DNA from: Candolleomyces eurysporus
Lineage: Eukaryota; Basidiomycota; Agaricomycetes; Agaricales; Psathyrellaceae
Direction: 5' to 3'
DNA: 64,000 nucleotides
Assembly: GCA_027579435.1 (NCBI GenBank)
Contig: JANBPK010000935.1
Span: forward strand, 34,722-98,721
The notes under the pieces were generated by a model. That model worked only from the letters and a program-made list of their open reading frames with translations. It searched no databases and was not told the origin of the DNA. The translations under genes were made by a program, and so were the position numbers. Shown piece after piece: positions 31,210-42,957 of this stretch. The first letter of the stretch is position 1; every line of letters begins with the position of its first letter.

Positions 31210-33900
31210 GGCGCGCTGTATGTTTGGCTCGGCCCTTGAATTCAAACAGAGACCCCGAGGCGGAAGTGGACTCGACCCATCTCGCACCGCTGTTCCTCAG
31301 TCTGAGTGATACTAGCAACAGTTCCCCGAGAAATGATCCATACTAGCTGAATATCGGTAAATCTAACACCACGGTATTAACAACCGCAGAATAAATAACA
31401 GACCCCTCCATGAGCTCTCCTCCAGCATGAATTTACAATAAAGCACATACACGCTTGTCCATCATGCCTTACACTTCAACTCTCCACCTCCAATCATAGC
31501 AATCGTAGCACCCAGACACCATCCCAACTCCGTGTTGGCAATCTTCTTCCCGATATCGACCTTGTTCGCTTCCTCGAACTCGTACCCCATCCTGAGGAGA
31601 GAATACATGAACGTCAAATCCAAGCACCACTCCGGCCTGCCTTCAATCTCCTCCATGAGGCTCGGGTTTTGCTGCCAATGCTTCACCTTCTTCCACTCCT
31701 CCGGCCCTTTACATATCGTTCGTGCCGTGTCCGCAAACGTTTCAACCGTGATCTTCTGCTTCGACTGGGAGAGCGGGGGAGGGAGGAGAGGCGCAAGGCG
31801 GTCGTAGAAGTACGATAGGAGGAGGACCCGCCCATTTTTGAACGAGTCGAGGAGCGAGGGCTGGTAGACCCCATTGAACGAACAAGGCTTCAACTCGCAC
31901 ACCGCGTCCTTCGCCATCACCAGCCCCACCACCCTCTGACAGGCGTCAAACCCACCCACGTCCTCACCCGCCATCGTCACGTTCCTCTTCTCCTTCGTGA
32001 TTTCATCGGTGATTTCGACTTCGCGGTAGGTCGTTCGCGCGAGGCATGGGTTAGGGATAACCTCGATATCAGGGTGGCCGTCCCCGTCTTGGTCTATGGG
32101 ATGAAATTTGGACGTGGCGCCCGGTCGGATGGATGCCATGAATTCGACGAGACGGTGGACGTGGCTTCTCGCCCTCATCAAGCCATACCCCAAATACGAG
32201 TGTTGGTACAGCTCGTACTTCTTCCCTCCAAACTCCAAATCGTATTTATGCTCCCCCTCCTCCAGTCGTACTTCAGGCCTGGAGGGATGGAAGTTGGGTT
32301 CGAAGACGATTTGGGTCGAGGCTCCGCCGAGGTCGAGGACTGCGAAAGTTGATGTTGAGGATTTCGAAGAGCCAGCGATGGTTCCGAGGAGGTAGTTTGC
32401 TGTAATCCATGCGTAGACACCCTCGTCCTTCCCATCCATAATGACCACCGGATCCCTGTCCGCCAGCTGGAAGTCATACCTCCGCTTGATCCTCTCCTCG
32501 ACTTTCTCCAGGATATCCGTACTCTGCCTACCCGGAAGCAGCCTCAACCCCGCAGTCGCCTTGACTGCGACTGGAGTGCAGCTGTGGAGTTCTTTGGGTA
32601 CGACCCTAACGGCCTCGTCTAGCAAGACGTCGAGGCTTTTGGCGGCGTCGTAAGGCTTTCCGGCGTAGGAAGAGAGACCTGGCTGCGTCATTTTGAAGAC
32701 TTCATATTCATATGAAGGGGAGGGCTTGCAGTTGTTGAACTTGTATACGTGGATTCTGGACCCTGTTGACCCTGCGTCGATCATAAGAGCATACTGGACG
32801 AGGTGAGAGGATGGGTCGTGCGGTTTTGTGCATTGCAGCGTTTTACGTGGGTCAGGGTCCGTTTCATAGGATAGGGCAGTACCACTGGTTCCTTCGTCCA
32901 CTGGAGGGACCTCAGTAAAAAATATGGGTAGATAGACGGATGACGTACCAACAACATCTTTTCCTCCCCACCCAGTCTTCTGCGCAACACTCTTCCAATC
33001 AAATCTTTTCTCCCTGGGTCCCCAAAGCCACACCACGCAAATGAGCACTGCAGCTCCAATAGCAAACTTCTTCCAGCCGAACCGTCTCCAGCCTTTGCCA
33101 GGCTGAGGTGGCACACCCATCCTACTCGGCCCCATCCCGCCCTCGAGCCGGTCGTAGTTGCCGGAACGAGGTGAGATGACAGACATAGCTGCCATCGCCA
33201 TTTGTCGTGGAATTGCTGAGGGTTGGCTTAGACTGAAGGAGGCAAACGAGAACGACTGTTGTCGTTGGTGATTATGCTAAGAATCGTTCAGGTTTACAAT
33301 TTAGCAAATAGATAATTTTGGTACTCACCGAATCCCCCTGAGCTGGCGGGTGATTCGAGGCAGTAGCGTTGGCGTTGGTGGTGGTAGCACCAAAAGAAAG
33401 GGCAGTCGATCGAGCGGTAAGCGGAACCGGTTCGAAATCGGGACCAGACCCCTCTTGCCCCGCACCAAAGGCGTTCAAGCTAATAAACTCGGTGGCACCG
33501 GTACTTCCGCTGTTTAGATTACTACTGCCCAGCTGGAGCTGAACAGACTTTCGGTTCCTCTTCACGTTCTTCTTGGCCGTGGAGTCTTTGTCACCATCCA
33601 GCATGGACAGCAGACTGAGGAATGAGTATTGGGTGTGTGAGTGTGAGGAACAACGTCGCAAGAACCTGCAGCCCGCCGGCGTCGTGGCTATTTTGATGGC
33701 ATTCTAGCGCTTTGATTGGTCGGGGCAGATTTACGGCGACCTTGATCGAGCCTCGAATAGGGGCACGGTAACTGTAGAAGAGGGCCCTTGCTCGAGTAGT
33801 TGGCATATGTGCTTCGTGCAGCAGCCACGCTGAAAGGAGTCTCAGTTTCAACGTGTGCAATATCAAAATAAGTTTGACTTCCCGGTACTAATAGGTCCAT
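31210..33900. repeat. Right copy of the 2.7-kb tandem duplication
   Basis: It ends at ACTAATAGGTCC (33889-33900), the same sequence that closes the left copy at 31209. It is similar along its full length to 28485-31209, including intron and promoter. Confidence 0.82.
31462..33604 (-). CDS. GDA1: Golgi-type GDA1/CD39 nucleoside diphosphatase
   Basis: It hydrolyses GDP or UDP released by glycosyltransferases in the Golgi lumen, allowing nucleotide-sugar import. The second exon alone (ATG at 33201) encodes 579 residues: a short basic cytosolic tail, a signal anchor (FAIGAAVLICVVWLWG), a stem, and the apyrase-conserved regions DAGSTGSRIHVYKF, ATAGLRLL, GKDEGVYAWITANYLLG (with the catalytic Glu) and LDLGGASTQIVFEP. 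An upstream exon (33604-33325, ATG at 33604) reads as protein and joins in frame through a GTACCA donor to an acceptor at 33216, giving 677 residues; the stronger GTGAGT donor four bases earlier would not keep frame. Which start is used is uncertain: the shorter form matches the usual type II anchor layout. It lies next to its decayed duplicate. Confidence 0.88.
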
Positions 33901-35214
33901 CGACCTGGAAGGGCCAGAGTAATTACGCCTCGAGCTCACATTGACAGATCATTGAAATTCGCACAGTGTCCGATCTAACCACTTGGAGGTTCACCAGAAC
34001 AATTAGGCACAAATTTTGAACATGCGACGGTTGACTAGGCAAGGAGAGTGGCACGTACACATCTGAAGAGCCCGCCGCTTCCAGGAGATGTATGCTTCCC
34101 AGCTGTTCCACCCATTTCCTCGCCATTATCGCATGGGAACCACTTGCCACAATATCGGTAACTTCGGCGTAGCTATGAGAGTGCCTCGGAATAAGTCGAG
34201 TATCATCGAGCTCCGGGACAGTCACTGGCCTCACATATAACTACCTACCTCCCCAGAGAGCCGGTATGCCTCCGTAGCTTTATTTCATTGCCACAGACCC
34301 ATCCACACCTGCGCTTTGCAACTCTCTCCTGGAGAGTGTGAAACTGCGGACAGGAATACTGATCTGAGGCCGATCAAGGGGAAGAACGGACGGCGATGGG
34401 GAACGAAGGATGGGAGCTCACCCAACCTTCTAACGCGTCAGTTTATATGTTGTGCTAATCAATTTTTGCGTCTNAAAAAATAGCCACGGGCGACGCGTTG
34501 CAGTATTTAGGGCCAGCTGCATCGAAGAGAGCAGCGGAAGCGCCAAGGCGGGCGTTTAGTTTGGATCAGAACAGCCGGGTCTCGATCCCACGGCCCATTT
34601 GAGCGCGACGCGTTCACGCCTCAGCTCTCCGGCCACCGAGACATGTGGTCGACGACCCTGCTCTATGAACCTTTCCGGCATTCCCGGAAAGTTTGTTTGC
34701 TGCGCATTTTTGACAAGCTGAGAACGGGCTGTCTATTTGCCTCGAGCTGGTACTCGTGCTTTACAGCAGCGAGTTGGGGGTTGCACGCGGTGCCACAGGA
34801 GGGACCCAACCCAGAAGAGACGACGAGGTCAACGGGGTGTGTGCGTCCAGAGGTGACTGGGACGAGGTACCTACGTGATGGCTGGCGCATTTCGGCCACC
34901 GCTCGCACATTCTTCGCTCCCGACTAGGACCTGATCGAGCAGGATCATGACTTTGTCTCGTGGACCTCGATTCAAACCCTGCAGAACAGGTACTCTATTC
35001 TTCCCGGGGCGCTGAAATGACATCCATCGCAGATGAAAAAAGGCCAGAACCCCAGAAACTGCGCCAACAGTCTGCCTGCAAACCCTTCGGTTGCACCCGT
35101 TCCGACGCTACAAATTGGGTCGCATAGCCTTGATAGCGTGCAGCCCTTGTCTCGATGAAGGTTAACGCCGAATCCAATCATGGAAATGAAGTTGAGGGGT
35201 GCTGTAAGGAACAT
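33901..35214. other. Intergenic, no supported gene
   Basis: Short frames on both strands have no domain. An ambiguous base beside a poly-A run lies at 34474. A CG-rich patch at 34480-34630 is not a tRNA. Nothing else is recognised. Confidence 0.5.
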
Positions 35215-35331
35215 ATATTCGACTGCGGAACACAGATCTCTATTCATTCAAATATCCTCCAGTGGTGTAAGTAAACGATATTTGACTGCGGAGCATAGAT
35301 CTCTACTCATTTAAATACCGTCCGGCGGTGT
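35215..35331 (+). repeat. Imperfect direct repeat upstream of the RTA1 gene
   Basis: Two copies of a 54-bp segment (35215-35268 and 35278-35331), offset by 63 bp, share ATATTYGACTGCGGARCAYA and GATCTCTAYTCATTYAAATA. The right copy ends 60 bp before the RTA1 start codon, so this is probably promoter DNA. Confidence 0.7.
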
Positions 35332-35390
35332 TCTGTGGCCAGCACCCCTTCATCCAGGCTCCCATCCTCGTTCAGGTACTCCTCGAAGCA

Positions 35391-36788
35391 ATGTCGTCTG
35401 AGAACGGTCCTCGTACGCCCTACGACTCTACTTCCTGCACTGACAATAGTCCTAACGTGTATCATAGCTGTTGGCGAATTCGGTCCTGGCCGTGACAATA
35501 TTTATGGCTATATCCCTTCCAGAGGCGTGGCCATTACGATGATCGCCCTATTCGGCTTATCCACAGGTGAGTCATGTATCGGCAGGCAGGCGCTAAGGAT
35601 ATTTATTCACTATTCACCGTACCTACACGCAGTACTTCACACTGGACAAGCGGTACATCGCAAAATGTGGTGGATCTTCCCGACCGCCGTCCTCTGTGGA
35701 GCGCTAGAGATTCTTGGATGGGCGGGCCGCCTTTGGTCTCACAGCGAAGTGTGGAAATTTACACCGTTCCAAATACAGTACGTCGATCCTCTTGTTCGTC
35801 CTGCCGGCGTGTGCTCATATTTGGGGAAAACACAGAATTTGTTGCACTATCGTCGCTCCTACGCCCCTCCTTGCAGCGACCTTTGTGATTTTTGGCGAGA
35901 TCATTAGGCGTTTGGGCTCGATTTACAGCCGGTTGAGCCCTGTGAGATGTACGTCAAGTCCCTTGATCAAACAGCCGGACGACTCGATACTGACTATGTC
36001 TTCAGATACCATTCTTTTCTGTACATTTGTAAGTAGGAGAAAGCGATACTTGTTCGCTTGTCGAGCTAACTGTCTTCAGGACGTTATCTCTCTCGTCGTT
36101 CAAGGCGTTGGAGGAGGTCTAGCTGCGACGGCGGATCCAGCCACGAACGGTCGCCATCCCGATACCGTGAGTTCGCGTGATCCTCAGCGTGTTCTACCCA
36201 CGTTTACATAAATTTCTAGGGAGGAAATGTCATGCTCGGTGGAATCGCGTTCCAGCTCCGTGAGCACGCTCTTACTTCGCTATCCCCATTAGTATTGACC
36301 ATGCCGCCACTTTACAGTGGTTATCTTCGTTTTCTGCTGCTGTGCATTAGAGTTTATGATAAGGTACCTCAGAGATAAGCCATTGCGCGCCGCTCAGCCG
36401 GGTGACGAAACGCACGGCTCTACTGAGCGAGGCCAGCTTACCGGAAAATTGAAGATTATGCTCTCGGCTCTGGCATTCAGCACGGCTTGCTTGTTCATTC
36501 GGTGAGTTATACAAGTCGTGGAACGGTTCTCAGGAATCTCATTATTTACGCTTATACAGTGCTGTTTACCGTACAATTGAGCTCGCAGACGGCTGGACGG
36601 GCAGGATCATCAGTACCGAAGTTTATTTCAGTAAGCCACTTGTTTGTGGGCTATCGAAACACGCATACTAATTGGATCAACCAGACGTTCTTGATGGGGC
36701 CATGGTCGTTCTCGCAATTTATACCCTCAATATTATCCACCCAGGCTGGTTTGTGTTCACTCCCGTCAAACAAGAGGCGGAGGAGTGA
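35391..36788 (+). CDS. RTA1-family seven-helix membrane protein
   Basis: Ten exons (35391-35412, 35468-35566, 35633-35777, 35836-35948, 36006-36028, 36080-36166, 36220-36259, 36318-36501, 36560-36630, 36685-36788) sum to 888 nt, 295 residues. RTA1-domain hallmarks are the N-terminal YGYIPSRGVAITMIALFG, the second-helix block MWWIFPTAVLCGALEILGWAGR, the APTPLLAATFVIFGEIIRRLG helix, a DVISLVVQGVGGGLA helix (fifth), FIRAVYRTIELADGWTG between helices 6 and 7, and YTLNIIHPGWF at the end. The family includes yeast Rta1, Rsb1 and Rtm1, linked to sterol or sphingoid-base export and resistance to toxic compounds. Substrate not predictable. The tiny exon 5 (23 nt) is supported by frame closure only. 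Confidence 0.9.
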
Positions 36789-37678
36789 AAATTTAGAAGA
36801 TGCGAAGACGTTAGGCCTTCTAATTTACTTCTTGTCAAGAACATATACCCTTCTGGTTATTCAATGGACACGTAACGAACACCCTACGAGTACTCATGAT
36901 GGACCTTATTTCTTCTGGGCGTATTCTATGTATGTAGATAATACACTGACGGAACGATAAACTCACATTACAGTTCTGAACGCGAGGACAAGGTGTCTGG
37001 AGATAGATGTGGTGTAATTGTGTAAAGTCAATACAGGTCCATAACTGTAGTCATGCTCAATCGTAACTGATACCCTACCGTGTGAGTGTGTCCACCTCTT
37101 TGGAACAATGAATGCCGTAGCGTCCTCGTTGCAACAACGATGAAGAACGAAGGTAAGTGTCTTTCTCAGGAATTGGACTTCTTTGGGGATCTTCCAAATG
37201 GCAGGTACGACCAATCAGTCCTTCTGCCACGAAACTTCCAGATAGGAGATCTGCCTTGAGAGTGTCCACACCATGCGGAATCGAGCAGCTCTCGAAAGCT
37301 CGGATGCATCGTCATGTGAGAGCAGTTTTTCTAAGATGGAGGAAGAGAGTGGCCGCCTACAGCCGGCGCCAAGGATTTGCGGCGACATGGCAGTATTCAT
37401 TCAACCAGGTGTGGGCATGACGCGCCGGAGCCGGCGTCCTTCGCCAATGGGACCGATCTTCCTTTCTTGTCCCGCTCTAGGACGACAATTCTTGGCAAAT
37501 GCCAGTGGATTCAATGAAGTTAATGCTTGATGTTAAGGTTGCGCGCAAGATTCAACCTGAGACATTGAATTCGCGAGTTTATGGATCCAAAGAGCAAGGC
37601 AAGTTGATTGTAAGGAATTAGTACTACTACAACATTCGGCCAATCTTGGAAGTCACAATTACAAAGAGTACACCGTAT
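36789..37678. other. Intergenic, no supported gene
   Basis: It contains the 3' flanks of RTA1 and of the first F-box gene of the tandem cluster. Short overlapping frames without domains are all that remains. Confidence 0.5.
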
Positions 37679-39395
37679 CTACTCCCAGAAAAAATACAAT
37701 GATTCATCGTACCAATCTCGACGGCCACGACGTGGTTTAAGCTCGGAAGGGGTGATACTAGCCCTTATACCTCGCTTCTCGAGCTCCTCATGCACGTTCT
37801 TGAAATCGCTGGAGATGCAATTGTTCGGTGTTTGGGCGGGGAGGAAGGTGACCGTTAACTCCTTCAAGGTATCGTTGGCCTGGCGCCGGCGGTTCGTTAA
37901 TCGTGCTGAGATAAATTTGCACACATGGGAGAAATCGTAGTTGCTGGGGAGGTCCAGAATCTCCAGGACTTGGAGGGATGGTAAAATTCGACTCACCCCG
38001 CACTTTTGATCCCAACTGCGCAGTATTTGGAATACGTCGCGCATGCGAGCCTCAGGTTCTTCCCCGTGACGATGCCATTGTTCTACAACGTCATCATAAT
38101 CATCATCCTGAACATAGCGGTCGGAGACGGCTCTACTGAGCGTGAGCTCGGTCAAATGAGGAAGATTCTTGAGGGTGGCGGCCAGCTCGAGAGGGTCCAC
38201 AGCCCTTGGGGTATAGAACCGGAATATACGGAGATTCGGGCACCGAAGCTCAGGATTCGGGAAACCCCACCAAAAGTACCCCAGCTCGTGTTCTTCTCCT
38301 CGCACCACAAGCTCGGTCAGAGCAGGCAGCGTGAGAAATTTGAAGATGTCGGTCTTCCAGGCATGCCGGAGGTGCAACGTGCGCAAACAGGGAAGTGACA
38401 CAGACCCTGCGGCCCGGTGGCCTCCACCATCGAACGCCCCCCAACCTTGACCAAAGCTGATGGTCATGATCTCGAGGCTCTTGCAATGGTGGAGGGCCTG
38501 GAGAAACGCTCTAGCGTCACCCCATGTGACACCATTGAATGAAAACGACTTCAGCCGCGCGTAAACGCTTGGGGAGATACCGAGGGGAAGGCCAGGGGAC
38601 CCAAAGCTGGATACGTGACCCATATCGATTTCGAGAGACGTGACGTCGGGCGGTATATCGAAGGAATTCGACCTCACCTCTCCCTCAATCATTTCGTTCG
38701 GCCCTTCTTCGATCCGGATGGACAGCGAGTTGATAGGGTTCCATAGGGAAGGATGGAGTCGCTCGCAAAGTTTCTTGTAGCAGAGCGGGAGGGGACACAT
38801 TAGGGAGAGATGATTGAGAACAGGTCCCTCCGACAACAATTTGACAAGTTCGGGGTGGATTATGGGGCACCAAAAGTCACCATCATCGCGTTGGAAATTC
38901 TTGCAGTGCGAGCAGTCAAACCCGTCAACTCGAAGTGATTTGGGAAGGCCTCCAGATCGGCTGAGCCACGATCTGACAGCCTCATATGCAGGAGAGGATG
39001 CAGGGGAATAAGTGTCGAGTGAGAAACTGCTCCACAATTCGTGGGTGACCCGTGCGGCCTGGCACCATGTCTTGCAAACCAGTGTTATATATAACAGCTG
39101 CTTCTCCCTTCGGTATCCCCACATGGATTGCGCGACGACGAAGGTAAAGATCCTGCCCCACACTTCGAATGGAATCCTCCTGACAGGGGAAAGGGCCCTT
39201 CGATGCTTTTGTAGCTGCCCTTCAAGGTGATCGAGCCGGGATCGCAGGCGGGAGATTTCGCCCTGGAGGCTGTTGATTCCTTGATGAATGGAAGCGGCTT
39301 CAAGAGAGTTAGGCATTTCGTTGTTGGAGAGAAGTCGTGAGAGAACGACGGAGTGCAGTGTGTCTNAAAATGGTACTTGGGGTTTGTCGCGACAT
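37679..39395 (-). CDS. F-box-like / LRR protein, tandem copy 1
   Basis: The start codon is ATG at 39395: removing the N at 39366 joins it in frame to the rest and recreates the N-terminal motif of its paralogues (SVVLSRLLSNNE), giving 571 residues. If the N is counted, translation would begin only at 39316. The coiled coil follows (GINSLQGEISRLRSRLDHLEGQLQKHR), then the F-box-like segment VRRIPFEVWGRIFTFVV and CKTWCQAARVTHELW, then leucine-rich repeats including the family marker CERLHPSLWNPI. It is presumably a substrate adaptor of an SCF ubiquitin ligase. It is first of four minus-strand paralogues between 37.7 and 50.8 kb, and intronless like the others. Confidence 0.85.
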
Positions 39396-39446
39396 GGCGG
39401 TCAGAATTCAACCTACTAGTAGGACATGATCGGATAATCAGGTTTG

Positions 39447-39480
39447 CACGGTTCGACGCATCGGGAAACGCCGATTCGGC
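39447..39480 (-). promoter_or_regulatory. Conserved upstream element of F-box copy 1
   Basis: A segment 52 bp upstream of the ATG (plus-strand core TCGGGAAACGCCGA) recurs at the same distance upstream of the other three tandem F-box paralogues. Confidence 0.45.
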
Positions 39481-40299
39481 CTTGCTCGAACCGTTGGCTC
39501 TTCAGCACCTGGAAACTAGAACCGAACCAGCTTCCAGGTGCTGGTATAATAACTTGGAATAATGCGTATCCACTTATTGTCGTCATAGTCTACCCCGTGT
39601 CTCCGTCCACAAAGTTCGGCCTTTGCAGAAGCCTTCCCCAAATACTGCTATACATTTCGTTAGAAATCTGTCTAAAGATTGCTATTCTTGAGTTTCATAC
39701 CGAATCCGTTCGTATTCGTCGAGAAAGGACACTAAAAATCGTGTCTCAAAATGGCGGGTGCGATTCCGCGGAGAGACCTGAACCATGTTTGTCAACAGCT
39801 GAAGCCCCATCCCCAGCTACACGGGTGAGCCACAACGCCCCCAGGCCACGCTCACTCAGCCTCATTCACAGTAGCAGCTGGCAGCTGGTATTAGCATGCC
39901 TGGGATTAAGGCGCCAAAGATGAAGACAAAAAGGCAGTCTACGGTCCTACGCGTTGCCATATGCATTTAATAACCACGCTTCCTCCCCGGCCTCAAACGA
40001 TGGTTTCGACTTTCGGGAAGTTAGCGGTCATAACGATCCCTGCAAGTACCCTTGCTTGCCTGCATTTTTTTACCAGGCGGTGAGCTCGTTCTATGTACCT
40101 CTACACCCCTACCTATAAGTATCTTACTAACTGTGCGAAGAATATACATGCTGGGATCGTCAGATCCAGTCCCCATCAGATGTAGAAACTTATACTTTCC
40201 TATGAGCAGGCTCGAGATAATGGGTAGTACACTCAACGTCAAGCGAATTTGAGCTCCTGAAACAAGTGGGGTGAGTATAAAATCGCTAGTAAGAACTGG

Positions 40300-40490
40300 C
40301 GTCAACAAATATGGAAAATGTGTACGGACAAGAATGTACTAACTAAAAACGATTATTGGCCATTGGTTATGCATACACCAAGACAGATGGATACGTACAG
40401 TATACATCAGTGTCAGTAGAAAAACGATGAATATCACAAGAAGATAATGTACGAAACGAAGTTGAATTTTGAGTGAAAAACTTTCTTATC
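40300..40490 (-). pseudogene. Relic of SHO1 3' region (copy A)
   Basis: It resembles the region just downstream of the intact SHO1 gene (about 51015-51250): shared blocks include TGTACG-ACA-GAATGTA, GCATACACCAAGACRGATRGATA and the TCAG-AGTAG-AAA stretch. Only 3' flanking sequence is recognisable; no coding part remains. It lies upstream of F-box copy 1, as SHO1 lies upstream of F-box copy 4. Confidence 0.6.
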
Positions 40491-40669
40491 CCGCCTACAG
40501 CAATCTTCAAATACCAAGGGACCTGTATGTTGAAGGTGGGACGCGAGTTCGAGGGTATTCTACATGAGGCAAGGAGTTTCCAAGCTCATGGATTTAAGGA
40601 CAGAGCTAAATTCAAGATTGTAAGAGATTAGTGCCACAGCATTCGGGTGGCCAAGCCACGTATACATGT

Positions 40670-42430
40670 CTACGTTAGGTTGAAAGGATACAATGGTTCG
40701 TACCAGTCTCGACGATGTGGTTTAAGCTCAGATGGAGTAATGCTAGCCCTTATTCCTCGCCTCTCAAGCGCCTCGTGCACATTTTTGAAATCCCTGGAGT
40801 TGCAATTATTTGGTACTTTTGTGGGAAGGAAGGTGACAGTCAGTGTCTTCAAAGTATCGTTAGGCTGGCCTGGAGGCCTCCGCAATCGTGTTGCAATATA
40901 ATCGGACAGGTAGGAGAACTTGTAGTCTCCGGGGAGGTCGAGAACCTCTAGAACTTGGAGAGCTGGCAAAGTCCGAATCGCACCGCCTTCTAGATCCCAG
41001 CTGCGTAGTATTTGGAATACGTCGCACATGGGAATCTCCTTGGTCTTCCCTCCTTCGCGTTTTTCCCCATTTTCCCCTTTGTGACAGCCACTGTTTGGTT
41101 CATCGTCATAATCTTCATAATCCTCAAATTCATCATACTCCGCATATTCTTCGGTGTGGCTGTCGGTGACGGCCCTACTGAGCGTGAGGTCCGTTAAATG
41201 AGGAAGACGCTGGAGGGTGGCGGCTAGCCCGGAAGGATCCACGGTCCACGGGGTATAGAGTCGGAGTATACGGAGATTCGGAGATCGAATCTCAGGATTT
41301 GGGAAATACCACAAGAACTCTCCCTGTACGTCGGAATATTTCCCTTGTACCACGAGCTCGGTCAGAGCAGGCATCAAGAGATACTTGAGGATGTCGGTTT
41401 CGCAAGTTTGTCGGAAGTGTAACTTGCGCAAACAAGGAAGTGACACGGACTCTCCTACAATCCGGTAGGTTTCATCGTCGTACCTCCACCCGTTGCACCA
41501 AAATTCGAAGTTCAAGCTCTCAAGGCTTGTGCAATATTGAAGGGCCTGTAGAAGCGCTACACCATTACTCCATGCGGCACCAGGAGAAAAGGAGAACGAC
41601 TTCAGTCGTGCGTAAACCCTTGGGGAGATACCAAGGGGCCGGCCAGGGCGCCCGAGGTCATGTACAGAACCGAGACCGATTCTGAGAGACGTGACGCTGG
41701 GCGGTATATGGAAGGAAGCCGACGTCACCTCTCCCTCAATCACCTGGTGCCACCCATCTTCAATCACAATCGCCAATGATTTGATAGGGTTCCATAGGGA
41801 AGGGTGTAGCCGCTCGCAAAGCTTCTTGAAGCAGAGCGGGACATGACACGTTAGGGAGAGATGATCAAGGACAGGTCCTTCGGATAATAACTTGACGAAT
41901 TCGGGGTGGATTATGGGGCACCAAAATTCTTCGCCATCATAACGTTGGATGTTCTTGCGGTGCCAGCAGCAAAGCCCGTCCACGTAAAGTGATTTGGGAA
42001 GGTCGCTGGATCGGCTGAGCCACAATCTGGCGGCTTCGTATGAGGGAGAGCGAGTGGGGAGCGAAAATTCACTCCACAATCGATGGGTAGACCGAACTGC
42101 GTGGTACCATGTCCTGCAAACCAGTGCCAAGCGCCGCAACTGCGTCCGTTCGTATACCATCAGGCGAAAAGGGAGAACGAATGTGAAGATCATGCTCCAT
42201 ATTTCAGTTGGAATCCTTCGGACGGCGGAAAGGACCCTTCGATGCTTTTGTAGCTGCCTTTCAAGGTACTTGAGCTGAGATTGTAGGCGGGAAACTTCAC
42301 CCTTGAGGTCGTTGATTCCTTGGTAAATGGAAGCGGCTTCATGGGCGGCTGGCACCTCATTGCTGAAGAGAAGTCGTGAAAGGACGATGGAGGATGGCTG
42401 TATAACAGTATTGGGGATTTGCTGCGACAT
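40670..42430 (-). CDS. F-box-like / LRR protein, tandem copy 2
   Basis: 586 residues from the ATG at 42430 (MSQQIPNTV start shared with copy 3). The N-terminal motif SIVLSRLLFSNEVPAAHEAASIYQGIN is followed by a coiled coil (LKGEVSRLQSQLKYLERQLQKHR), the F-box-like VRRIPTEIWSMIFTFVL and CRTWYHAVRSTHRLW, then leucine-rich repeats. About residue 450-490 carries an acidic Asp/Glu/Tyr-rich insertion (EEYAEYDEFEDYEDYDDE) that the other copies lack or have shorter; its role is unknown. Intronless. Confidence 0.88.
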   Translation of the reverse strand: MSQQIPNTVIQPSSIVLSRLLFSNEVPAAHEAASIYQGINDLKGEVSRLQSQLKYLERQLQKHRRVLSAVRRIPTEIWSMIFTFVLPFRLMVYERTQLRRLALVCRTWYHAVRSTHRLWSEFSLPTRSPSYEAARLWLSRSSDLPKSLYVDGLCCWHRKNIQRYDGEEFWCPIIHPEFVKLLSEGPVLDHLSLTCHVPLCFKKLCERLHPSLWNPIKSLAIVIEDGWHQVIEGEVTSASFHIPPSVTSLRIGLGSVHDLGRPGRPLGISPRVYARLKSFSFSPGAAWSNGVALLQALQYCTSLESLNFEFWCNGWRYDDETYRIVGESVSLPCLRKLHFRQTCETDILKYLLMPALTELVVQGKYSDVQGEFLWYFPNPEIRSPNLRILRLYTPWTVDPSGLAATLQRLPHLTDLTLSRAVTDSHTEEYAEYDEFEDYEDYDDEPNSGCHKGENGEKREGGKTKEIPMCDVFQILRSWDLEGGAIRTLPALQVLEVLDLPGDYKFSYLSDYIATRLRRPPGQPNDTLKTLTVTFLPTKVPNNCNSRDFKNVHEALERRGIRASITPSELKPHRRDWYEPLYPFNLT

Positions 42431-42480
42431 TGTGGTGATCAGAATCCAACCAGAGATGAAGACAAGGTCCGAACAGCCTG

Positions 42481-42510
42481 CACGGCGTCCTATCGGGGAA
42501 TGCCGAAAAC
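42481..42510 (-). promoter_or_regulatory. Conserved upstream element of F-box copy 2
   Basis: Plus-strand core ATCGGGGAATGCCGAAAA, 51 bp upstream of the ATG, aligned with the elements of copies 1, 3 and 4. Confidence 0.45.
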
Positions 42511-42957
42511 AATGGTACAAATTTAAATGAATACAAGCCTCGATATCTCGCTTGAAAACGCATCTATGAGATTGCTGCTTCGAAGCCCAAGCCCTCTCAC
42601 AGGCTCTCAGCCTCCGCCGGAGATATCGACGAGTGTCTGGAGTCGTGGCACTGTATTCGTCGATGTGGTACGATTGCTCAGGGCAGCTACAATTTTACGG
42701 CGCTCTTGTACTCAATGGAACAAATGAATAATGAATCAACTTTCTCAAGAGCGGCGTCTTGTCAATACTCGATGTCTCTCGATGTCACCGCACACCTTTG
42801 TGAATGGAAAGGCCTTTGGGTGTGGAAACGTGTCGCCTGTCTTTTGGTTCGAATTTAAAAGCCTGCCTCCAATGAGGTACCACGTTCTTGTGCTTCAACC
42901 TCTTATCCAACTTCCCGTCTCTCCTTTCAACTATATTATTCGGTCGTCGACGAGGTC

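Noticed and set aside
32781..33116. Frame parallel to the GDA1 N-terminus
   Set aside because: Frameshifted shadow of the true anchor region; composition not protein-like.
34487..34630. GC-rich patch resembling a tRNA fragment
   Set aside because: No cloverleaf can be formed and there is no T-loop consensus.
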